Shown: piece after piece, positions 1-6,325 of the stretch | Layout: every line of letters begins with the position of its first letter | Position numbering within the stretch: position 1 is the first letter of the stretch | DNA from: Albibeggiatoa sp964388965 | GTDB taxonomy: Bacteria > Pseudomonadota > Gammaproteobacteria > Beggiatoales > Beggiatoaceae | Assembly: GCA_964388965.1 (NCBI GenBank) | Contig: CAYMCP010000043.1 | Location: 1-30,769, forward strand | DNA length: 30,769 nt | Reading direction: 5' to 3' | The notes under the pieces: model-generated | What the model was told of the DNA's origin: nothing | The model's database searches: none | What the model saw: the letters and a program-made list of their open reading frames with translations, nothing else | Program-made: the position numbers and the translations under genes

Positions 1-79
1 TTTCAAACTTTCTGGTGTATGGCACTGCGTTTATACACCCTACATTTTTGAACAGGATGTAACCAATGATTTGGATTTA
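1..79. repeat. Partial copy of hairpin repeat A (window edge)
   Basis: This is the right part of a repeat that recurs at 188-300 and 2581-2690. It contains the inverted repeat GGTGTAT / ATACACC around the loop GGCACTGCGTTT, followed by a conserved tail that ends in GATGATTTGGAT (here AATGATTTGGAT). The left part of the unit probably lies outside the window. Confidence 0.75.
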
Positions 80-93
80 TGGTTTATGTTCAT

Positions 94-121
94 GTAGAGA
101 CAAGGCATGCCTTGTCTCTAC
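94..121. repeat. 28-bp perfect palindrome, REP-like, copy 1
   Basis: The half-site GTAGAGACAAGGCA is followed by its exact reverse complement, giving a perfect 28-bp palindrome. An identical copy lies at 312-339 and a one-mismatch copy at 749-776. Partial half-sites (TTGTCTCTAC, GTCTCTACG) follow directly at 122-140, as if the right arm had been re-copied and had decayed. REP-like palindromes near a RAYT gene are the expected substrates of that enzyme. Confidence 0.85.
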
Positions 122-187
122 TTGTCTCTACGTCTCTACGTTACGTTCTACACATATACAAAACCGATATTTCCAATATTTACGACA

Positions 188-300
188 GCAAGCGTAAAGT
201 GCATAAGTGAAACGCCATGCACCTTTTTAAACGTTTCTGGTGTATGGCACTGCATTTATACACCCTACATTTTGAACAAGATGTAACCGATGATTTGGAT
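188..300. repeat. Hairpin repeat A, full-length copy
   Basis: This ~113-bp unit has two potential hairpins. One is GTGCAT / ATGCAC around AAGTGAAACGCC; the other is GGTGTAT / ATACACC. The tail runs to GATGATTTGGAT. It matches 2581-2690 with few differences, and its right half matches 1-79. The copies at 1-79 and 188-300 are each followed within ~15 bp by the 28-bp palindrome, so 10-121 and 236-339 look like a duplicated composite unit. Confidence 0.8.
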
Positions 301-311
301 TTGTGGTTTGT

Positions 312-339
312 GTAGAGACAAGGCATGCCTTGTCTCTAC
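312..339. repeat. 28-bp perfect palindrome, REP-like, copy 2
   Basis: The sequence is identical to the palindrome at 94-121. It lies 100 bp upstream of the RAYT start codon and may mark the cis element that the RAYT recognises. Confidence 0.85.
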
Positions 340-439
340 GGGAACGAGGTGCGCAATATTTATGACAAATACGGTTAATCCAACAAATCCAAACGGGTAT
401 AATATGATGTTGATAATGATAATAATTTGGTAACCAACA

Positions 440-1042
440 ATGACCAAATCAACAAACCCAAATGAACGTTACAAAAACCGTTACAACCCAAAATCCCTGC
501 GACTACAAAACTGGGACTATGCTCAAAATGCCGCCTATTTCATTACCATTTGCACCCAACACCACATACACTATTTTGGAAACATCGAAAACAGCCGCAT
601 GATATTATCACCACCCGGCATCATTGCGGATGTATTGTGGTACGAAATCAAAAATCACGCAAAACATACCAAACTTGCAGAATTTGTTGTCATGCCTAAC
701 CATATTCATGGCATTTTAATTTTAAACAATCCTGAATCCTCTGCCTCCGTAGAGACAAAGCATGCCTTGTCTCTACAAAATAATCAAAATATCGGAAAAC
801 AACGATTTCAAAACCAAGGCAAAAACACCATTTCATCCATCATTGGCTCATACAAATCCGCCGTAACTAAACACACCCATCGTTTAGGCTTTGACTTTCA
901 ATGGCAACGAAACTTCTGGGAACACATCATCCGCGATGAAAACGAATATTACCAAATCGTACAATACATCATTGAAAACCCCATAAAATGGGAAAATGAT
1001 AAATTAAACAATGGCATTGGCAACACGGTTATACAAACTTGA
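440..1042 (+). CDS. REP-associated tyrosine transposase (RAYT, Y1/HUH family)
   Basis: This 200-residue protein belongs to the single-domain Y1 (IS200-like, HUH) transposase group. The metal-binding HUH motif is visible as HIH in VVMPNHIHGILIL (about residues 86-90). The candidate catalytic tyrosine lies in DENEYYQIVQYIIENP near residue 175, followed by the conserved ENPIKW. Length and the RYNPKSLRLQNWDY opening fit RAYTs, which act on REP palindromes and are usually present as single domesticated copies. Two matching palindromes lie upstream. Residues ~104-112 (VETKHALSL) are encoded by a further copy of the palindrome (749-776), which is an in-frame insertion between the HUH motif and the tyrosine helix. 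No strong ribosome-binding site is visible before the ATG. The gene is open throughout, so the insertion has not broken it. Confidence 0.88.
   Translation: MTKSTNPNERYKNRYNPKSLRLQNWDYAQNAAYFITICTQHHIHYFGNIENSRMILSPPGIIADVLWYEIKNHAKHTKLAEFVVMPNHIHGILILNNPESSASVETKHALSLQNNQNIGKQRFQNQGKNTISSIIGSYKSAVTKHTHRLGFDFQWQRNFWEHIIRDENEYYQIVQYIIENPIKWENDKLNNGIGNTVIQT
749..776. repeat. 28-bp palindrome copy 3, inside the RAYT coding region
   Basis: This is the same palindrome as at 94-121 with one base changed in the left arm (GACAAAGC instead of GACAAGGC). It is read through in frame by the RAYT gene as VETKHALSL. Confidence 0.85.
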
Positions 1043-1045
1043 TTT

Positions 1046-1112
1046 AAGGATGTTGTCTGAATCAGGATTTACACGATTTGAGGATTTTTGGGATTGTGTT
1101 TATCCTTAATCT
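1046..1112. repeat. Direct repeat B, copy 1
   Basis: This ~67-bp copy runs from AAGGATGTTGTCTGAATC to TTTATCCTTAATCT. It contains short internal GGATTT reiterations and recurs at 1832-1917 and 2680-2765. It overlaps the last few bases and stop codon of the RHH antitoxin gene, so the antitoxin's 3' end lies in repeat sequence. Confidence 0.8.
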
Positions 1113-1360
1113 AACTTATCCCAATCAGGCACATTTGTAGTTTTTACTTTTGACATGACATCATCAAAACCATCAATGATTTCAGCTTTTTGATAGCCTT
1201 TCCAATATTTAGACATTTTCTGACCTACTTCCATTGAAGCCACTTCTCTGCTAAACATGTACATTGCAAGTTGATTAAGCGATACGCCTTGCTCTGTTGC
1301 AATACGCTCAATTCTCTCTTTTAAATCAGTCGGAATCCGTACTGTCATTACGCTAGCCAT
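1106..1360 (-). CDS. Ribbon-helix-helix antitoxin, partner of the upstream PIN toxin
   Basis: This protein of about 84 residues opens with MASVMTVRIPTDLKERIERIA. That is a beta strand followed by an amphipathic helix, as in Arc/MetJ-type ribbon-helix-helix (RHH) DNA-binding antitoxins, and the second helix is VSLNQLAMYMFSREVA. The C-terminal part would be the toxin-binding tail. I chose the ATG at 1358-1360 over an upstream in-frame start at 1384 because GGAGAG sits seven bases before it. The gene overlaps the toxin's stop by 8 bp (1353-1360), so the toxin is upstream and the antitoxin downstream, the reverse of the usual TA order. RHH antitoxins of this type normally repress their own operon. 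Exact subfamily uncertain. Confidence 0.8.
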   Translation of the reverse strand: MASVMTVRIPTDLKERIERIATEQGVSLNQLAMYMFSREVASMEVGQKMSKYWKGYQKAEIIDGFDDVMSKVKTTNVPDWDKLD

Positions 1361-1787
1361 GTTTTTCTCTCCATTGTTTTGCAAAATTTGCAGGGGTCAC
1401 AAGCTGAAAATTATCCAAAATAAGATTGCTATGCTGATAATCTTTCATATTACTTGTCACAAGATATTGGCTATGACTCACAACCGCTAACTCAACAAAC
1501 ATATTGTCCGCTTCATCTTTCAAATTGGGTCTAAACAAAAAATGTGGCTCAAATTTTTCGTCAATAAATGCAATGTATCTCAGAAACTTGATAACATCTT
1601 CTTTTGTTAGCTCAAATGATTTCAACGATGATGGACGTGTTAAAACATCCTCGTATTCACAAAAAGCTGAATTTGATAACGCCAACCGAATATGCCCAGC
1701 ACGAATAAGCTTGAATATGTAGAACGATGCCCCATTCTGACTATTTAATGCTTGGTACAAAATATTGGTATCTAATGTCACAATCAT
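1353..1787 (-). CDS. PIN-domain toxin (COG1569-like)
   Basis: This 144-residue PIN-domain protein has the conserved acidic residues expected of a Mg2+-dependent ribonuclease: Asp6 in MIVTLDTNIL, Glu44 in FCEYEDVLTRP, and Asp91/Asp94 in NLKDEADNMFVELA. A fourth acid may be in TSNMKDYQ near residue 116. The order of motifs fits the 'putative toxin, PIN family' of COG1569. It shares an operon with the RHH protein that starts within its last codons. PIN toxins of the VapC type cleave tRNA or rRNA, but the target here cannot be read from the sequence. The pair lies between copies 1 and 2 of direct repeat B. Confidence 0.85.
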   Translation of the reverse strand: MIVTLDTNILYQALNSQNGASFYIFKLIRAGHIRLALSNSAFCEYEDVLTRPSSLKSFELTKEDVIKFLRYIAFIDEKFEPHFLFRPNLKDEADNMFVELAVVSHSQYLVTSNMKDYQHSNLILDNFQLVTPANFAKQWREKHG

Positions 1788-1831
1788 GATTTTATGATAG
1801 TAAATGTGCTATCAAATATCAATATATGACA

Positions 1832-1917
1832 GATGATTTGGATGACAAGGATGTTGTCTGAATCTGGATTTGCAGGATTTGAGGATTTTCGAGATTGAGT
1901 TTATCCTTGAATCTTGT
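1832..1917. repeat. Direct repeat B, copy 2 (86 bp)
   Basis: It runs from GATGATTTGGATGACAAGG to CCTTGAATCTTGT and is nearly identical to 2680-2765; by eye the two differ at two positions near the middle (GAGATTGAG against GGGATTGTG). It separates the first and second PIN TA modules. Confidence 0.85.
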
Positions 1918-1979
1918 CACTGGTATGTTTTTATAGATTTCTTTGCTACACTGAATGAATAAGAGTCAGGAGTAAAAAA

Positions 1980-2183
1980 ATGCAAGCCATTGAATTTAAA
2001 GCTGAGACCAATAACGGTATAATTCAGTTACCTAAACAATTTCAACACTGGGACAACAAACCTGTAAAAGTCATTTTACTCGCGGAAGATGAAATTGAAT
2101 CAAGCGATAAGTATACATTTGATGCCATTGCATTAAATACTACAAACTTCCATTTTGACCGTGAACAAGCCAATGAGCGATAA
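1980..2183 (+). CDS. Small antitoxin of a VapBC-like pair
   Basis: This 67-residue protein opens with MQAIEFKAETNNGIIQLPKQF and a PVKVILLAE strand. The pattern is an AbrB-like swapped-hairpin N-terminus seen in many small antitoxins encoded before VapC toxins. The C-terminal half (YTFDAIALNTTNFHFDREQANER) would be the toxin-neutralising tail. It overlaps the next gene by 11 bp, which indicates translational coupling. AAGAGTCAGGAG ends a few bases before the ATG and gives a good ribosome-binding site. Family placement is by general pattern; I cannot name the Pfam family with certainty. Confidence 0.7.
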   Translation: MQAIEFKAETNNGIIQLPKQFQHWDNKPVKVILLAEDEIESSDKYTFDAIALNTTNFHFDREQANER

Positions 2184-2580
2184 ATGTTTTTTTGATACAA
2201 ATCTGCTTGTTTATCTCTACTCACAAGATGAACCTGACAAACAACACCTTGTAAAAGAATTGCTTAAAAACAATGATCCCATTATCAGTACCCAAGTATT
2301 AACTGAATTGAGCAATGTTTTACGAAAAAAATTTCGATGTGAATACCAGCAAATACAAACAGTTATTTCTCAAATCATCAATGCTTGTCAAGTGTCTATT
2401 ATTCAACCTGAAAATATCATAACAGCACTTCAAATAGCTGAAAAATATCATTACTCATTTTATGATAGTTTAATCATCACTGTTGCTTTATCAAATGAAT
2501 GCTCAATTCTCTATACAGAAGACTTACAAAACCAGCAAATGATTGATAAAACCATGACAATCGTTAATCCATTTGAATAG
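2173..2580 (+). CDS. VapC-like PIN-domain toxin
   Basis: This 135-residue PIN ribonuclease has the acidic residues in canonical order: Asp8 in CFFDTNLLVYLYS, Glu45 in VLTELSNVL, Asp100 in YSFYDSLIITVAL, and a fourth acid in LYTEDLQNQQ (about residue 117). Length and motif spacing fit a full-length VapC-type toxin. I took the ATG at 2173 rather than a TTG at 2155 because it gives the standard N-terminus just ahead of the first catalytic Asp. It forms an operon with the small antitoxin gene, which it overlaps. Direct repeat B lies on both sides of the pair. Confidence 0.88.
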   Translation: MSDKCFFDTNLLVYLYSQDEPDKQHLVKELLKNNDPIISTQVLTELSNVLRKKFRCEYQQIQTVISQIINACQVSIIQPENIITALQIAEKYHYSFYDSLIITVALSNECSILYTEDLQNQQMIDKTMTIVNPFE

Positions 2581-2690
2581 CAAGCGTATGGCGCATAAGT
2601 GAAACGTCATGCACCTTTTTAAACGTTTATGGTGTATGGCACTGCGTTTATACACCCTACATTTTGAACAGGATTAACCGATGATTTGGA
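2581..2690. repeat. Hairpin repeat A, third copy, fused to repeat B
   Basis: It matches 188-300 in both hairpins (here GCGCAT / ATGCAC and GGTGTAT / ATACACC). It starts at the base after the VapC stop codon and runs straight into direct repeat B, sharing the GATGATTTGGAT junction. No 28-bp palindrome follows this copy. Confidence 0.8.
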
Positions 2691-2765
2691 TGACAAGGAT
2701 GTTGTCTGAATCTGGATTTGCAGGATTTGAGGATTTTCGGGATTGTGTTTATCCTTGAATCTTGT
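2680..2765. repeat. Direct repeat B, copy 3 (86 bp)
   Basis: It is near-identical to 1832-1917. The rest of the interval to 2873 is AT-rich, with no open frame I would support. Confidence 0.85.
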
Positions 2766-2873
2766 GAATTTTGTTTTGAAGCTGGATATTGTTTGAAATT
2801 ATCCAATTAGCAAATAATTTGAATATCATGCTATTCTTCAATACAAATGTAAAACGTTACATAGCTGAGATGA

Positions 2874-3362
2874 TTAGCGTAATTTCCAAGTAGGTTGATT
2901 ATGCTCATCAATCAAGTCATATTTTAGTAGCCATTGACGTGCATCATGTGCGTCTTGCTCGAACCATTTTTGCGCAGAGCCTAAACGGAAACTATATCCC
3001 CATGCGTCCATTTCCGCCCACGCTTTTTGTTTAGTCATATCAGGTAGTTGCTCAGATAACAAAATTTGCAAATAACACACACCATTTTCCTCATCATAAT
3101 CACCGTCGGCATCCGTGTTTAATGTACTGCGCCGTTTAGCGTCCATACAAATGTAATGACAAGCCTCATGCAATGCAGAATGCACAGGCGTATCATCACG
3201 CACATACAAACAATTAGCGATTAAACCTGCTTCACTATCGCCCCAAAAACTACCTTTAATGGCTTGTCCGATAGGTACCAGAATTACATTCAAACCGTAA
3301 GGATTTAATAGATTTTGTAACGGTTGCACACCTAATTCACCACAATTTAGTATATTATTCAT
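2874..3362 (-). CDS. Hypothetical protein with zincin motif HEACH
   Basis: The protein is 162 residues from the ATG at 3360-3362, chosen because AGGA lies seven bases upstream; an in-frame ATG at 3395 would overlap the kinase gene. H65-E66-A67-C68-H69 in HSALHEACHYICMD fits the HExxH zinc-protease signature. The Asp/Glu-rich stretch at about residues 83-92 (TDADGDYDEENG) could supply a third ligand or bind a cation. There is no signal peptide or membrane helix, so it is probably cytoplasmic. It lies 17 bp downstream of the hybrid kinase on the same strand, so the two may be co-transcribed. I recognise no named family and infer no substrate; it could equally be an inactive zincin fold. Confidence 0.6.
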   Translation of the reverse strand: MNNILNCGELGVQPLQNLLNPYGLNVILVPIGQAIKGSFWGDSEAGLIANCLYVRDDTPVHSALHEACHYICMDAKRRSTLNTDADGDYDEENGVCYLQILLSEQLPDMTKQKAWAEMDAWGYSFRLGSAQKWFEQDAHDARQWLLKYDLIDEHNQPTWKLR

Positions 3363-3379
3363 TATTTTTCCTAAATTTT

Positions 3380-6004
3380 TTAGGGTTGAGAGCAATTTTT
3401 ATTCATTAATAAATAAATAGTATTTAATAATTTCTCCTGCTCATAATTACCTTTTTGTAAAATATGTGCAACTTTTCCTTTCAAATTATCACGATCATCT
3501 TGAGTTAAATCTTTAGAAGTAAAAACAATAATTGGGATAGTTCGCCATTCCGAATCTAACTGTAAATGCTTAATAAAATCAAAACCATCCATTTTAGACA
3601 TCATTAAATCCAAAATAATTAATACGGGTTTGTGTGTTTCCAACAACGCTAAACCTGCAATACCATTGGTTGCAGTAACCGTTTTCCAGCCTGATTTATG
3701 TAAAATTTTAGTGAGTAAATCACAAGTATCATTATTATCATCTATGATCATAATTAAATTATCAGTTGACTGTATCGCACACTCAGCATGACGAATAGCA
3801 TTAATTAATGTTCCACGACGAACAGGCTTAACCAAACATTGTTTAATTTGACTATCTTTTAATTCTGGTGGAGGGCTAATTTCTAATAATAAAATAACTG
3901 GAATGGAAACCAATTCAGGGTCTGCTTTTAAGCCATCGATGACGTACCAACCGCTTTGGTCAGTTAAAATAATATTCAATAAAATAAAATTAGGCTTTAA
4001 TTTTTTTGTCAATTCTAAACCTTGCAATGCTTGGTCTGTAATGACAACTTGGTAGCCAAGTCTGACTAAATAACCTTTCAATATTTCACAACTAATTGAA
4101 TCTGGGTCAATAATTAACGCTTTAGCATTATATTGGATAGACAATTCTTCAACTGTTCCAGCTACAGCAGCATCATTTTTTAATTTAGCAGGTAAATAAA
4201 CGATAAAAGTACTACCGATGCCGTAACGACTTTCAACTTCGATACCGCCACCTAACATCTGGGAAAAGCTTTTAACAACCGCTAAACCCAAGCCAACACC
4301 ACCATATTTGCGCGTACTAGAGCCATCTGCTTGAGAAAATGCTTTAAATGCTTGATTAATCTGCTCTATTGTCATACCAATACCACTATCACTCACCTCA
4401 AAAACCAACCAATCTTGCTCACAATCATCTACCATTTTTTGTGTTCGACTAACATTAAAAATAATTTTTCCATTAACACAGAATTTGGTTGCATTGTTTA
4501 ATAAATTAGATAAAATTTTCTCTACTTTATTGTAATCAGAATACATATTCCCAATATTATTTTGTATATTAATTTGCAAAGTGTTGTTATGCTCACGGAG
4601 TAATGGCGTGATTGCACTTTCTAACTCATCTACTAAAATTTGCACACTGAAATCTTGTACAAATAATTCCATCTTACCCGCTTCGATTCTGGATAAATCT
4701 AAGACTTCATTAATAATATCTAAAAGTTGTTTACCAGAATTATTGATTTTAAACAGATCAACTAATAAATCTTTTGCATTTAAATCCATTAATTCTTCAT
4801 GTAACATTTCGCTGTAACCAATAATTGCATTCAACGGCGTGCGCAATTCATGGCTCATATTAGCGAAAAATTGACTTTTGGCTAAGTTAGCGGATTCAGC
4901 TTGATCTTTTGCTTGTAACAATTCAGCTTCCATCGCTTTACGTTGTATGATTTCAATTTCTAATTGTTGTCCACGAGTAACATAGTAGAATAAAATCAAT
5001 GCAGCGAAAGTGAGTAATATAGATACAATAAATTTAATGTAAAAATCTTGCATATAGTAACTTAGCTGCGTATCATGCTCATACGTTACCATATAAGCAA
5101 TAAGTTGATCTTCTATATTGTGAATTGGCACGAAAGAAACAATAAAATTACCATATAAATTTGTAGTGTAAAAATTAAAAATCTTTATACCTTCTGTATC
5201 AATCGATTTAATTAATTTTTCTTTAATACCACTATTAATAAGTTGTAAAGTACGCATTGAGAACAATTGTTGATTTTGTGTCGAACTTAATCTTGAATAA
5301 ACAGATTTCTCATATAAATAATCAGGGTGTAAATCCGTTTCAATATAATTTTTTAATTCTTGGTCAAAAACTTTAGACTGCACAACAGATTTTTTAATTA
5401 TAAAAGATGTTTTTATTGGTAGTATTTTTTCAACTTGCTCCCGAATCGCCTGAAAAGATATACTTATCTCGACACTACCGATGTGTTTATCTTGGTAAAA
5501 AAGTGGAAACACGTACCTAAATCCATTAAAAATACGTCCTTCTTCAAAACCTTTAATAAATATTTTATCTGCATTTACTTTTTTAACCGAATAACGCACT
5601 GATGATAAATTATCGCCAAATTTTTCAGGGCGGTGCATACGCAAAAAACTCGTATTGTCTGGCAAATGAAAATGCAGTTGTTTTAAATTTTGTTGTTTGA
5701 GACGAGTATAAGTTGCTTGTAGATGCTCATATAATTGTGTACGAATGAATGCACGCCGTTGCTCGTCTGCTTCGTATGCCTCTGCATATAAAGCTAAAAT
5801 TTGCGGTTTATTAATGACTTCATTATAAACTGTGCGAGAAAATAATTCATACAAATTAATAACTGCAACGTAAGAAGTTTGCAAATTTTTACTTGTTTCA
5901 TTAAATAAATACTGCTTACGTTGTTGTAGATCAAATTGTAAATAGTAAATAATTGCTATTTCCAAACTCAAAAAAACGATAAGGTACTTAAATAATTTTT
6001 TCAT
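3380..6004 (-). CDS. Hybrid sensor histidine kinase with two receiver domains
   Basis: This 874-residue inner-membrane sensor kinase has membrane helices at about 4-23 and 323-341. They enclose a ~300-residue periplasmic region whose RMHRPEKFGDNLSSVRYSV and GFRYVFPLFYQDKHIGSVEIS segments resemble double-Cache (dCache_3-like) sensors. A short linker leads to the HisKA H-box ANMSHELRTPLNAIIGYSEM (His385). The HATPase follows, with its N-box around Asn504, DSGIGM (539-544) and GGVGLGL (568-574). Two receivers come next. In REC1 (~628-735) the phospho-acceptor position is Asn677 (FILLNIIL), although the acidic pair near 633-635 and Lys726 remain. REC2 (~750-870) is canonical, with Asp799 in LIILDLMMSKMDG and Lys851. 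A ribosome-binding site AGGAAG precedes the ATG. There is no output domain, so signal would pass to a separate partner. Confidence 0.93.
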   Translation of the reverse strand: MKKLFKYLIVFLSLEIAIIYYLQFDLQQRKQYLFNETSKNLQTSYVAVINLYELFSRTVYNEVINKPQILALYAEAYEADEQRRAFIRTQLYEHLQATYTRLKQQNLKQLHFHLPDNTSFLRMHRPEKFGDNLSSVRYSVKKVNADKIFIKGFEEGRIFNGFRYVFPLFYQDKHIGSVEISISFQAIREQVEKILPIKTSFIIKKSVVQSKVFDQELKNYIETDLHPDYLYEKSVYSRLSSTQNQQLFSMRTLQLINSGIKEKLIKSIDTEGIKIFNFYTTNLYGNFIVSFVPIHNIEDQLIAYMVTYEHDTQLSYYMQDFYIKFIVSILLTFAALILFYYVTRGQQLEIEIIQRKAMEAELLQAKDQAESANLAKSQFFANMSHELRTPLNAIIGYSEMLHEELMDLNAKDLLVDLFKINNSGKQLLDIINEVLDLSRIEAGKMELFVQDFSVQILVDELESAITPLLREHNNTLQINIQNNIGNMYSDYNKVEKILSNLLNNATKFCVNGKIIFNVSRTQKMVDDCEQDWLVFEVSDSGIGMTIEQINQAFKAFSQADGSSTRKYGGVGLGLAVVKSFSQMLGGGIEVESRYGIGSTFIVYLPAKLKNDAAVAGTVEELSIQYNAKALIIDPDSISCEILKGYLVRLGYQVVITDQALQGLELTKKLKPNFILLNIILTDQSGWYVIDGLKADPELVSIPVILLLEISPPPELKDSQIKQCLVKPVRRGTLINAIRHAECAIQSTDNLIMIIDDNNDTCDLLTKILHKSGWKTVTATNGIAGLALLETHKPVLIILDLMMSKMDGFDFIKHLQLDSEWRTIPIIVFTSKDLTQDDRDNLKGKVAHILQKGNYEQEKLLNTIYLLMNKNCSQP

Positions 6005-6325
6005 TGCTTTGGTCTTCCTGACTTCATCTCCTAAATAACAAATATAACTTATTTGTCTATAAATGCAAATGATGATGACAGAAATTTATTTCTGATATTT
6101 TTATAACATAAATTAAATTAATAATACGTTTTAAAAATTAATTTTCAGAAATTGTATGAAATTCATTTTTATATGCAATCAATTTTTATATTTACAACTG
6201 AGGTTACACACCAAAATTAAAAATTAGTCACTTAAAACGACAAAAAAATCATCTTAACTAATTAATAATAATGGTTATATAACTTCCATTTTTACAAAAT
6301 ACATTTTGTGCACTGCGAAAAATTT
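6005..6325. other. AT-rich intergenic region between chemoreceptor and kinase genes
   Basis: These 321 bp are very AT-rich. They presumably hold the promoter of the minus-strand kinase gene and the 3' end of the chemoreceptor transcript. I see no convincing ORF, repeat or strong hairpin. Confidence 0.5.

Noticed and set aside
265..447. Minus-strand ORF upstream of the RAYT gene
   Set aside because: It is made of the palindrome (VETRHALSL again) and low-complexity Ile-rich sequence in repeat DNA, with no protein-like pattern.
1..2765. Direct repeats as a CRISPR array
   Set aside because: The repeats are few, 67-113 bp long, unevenly spaced by genes, and no cas gene is present.
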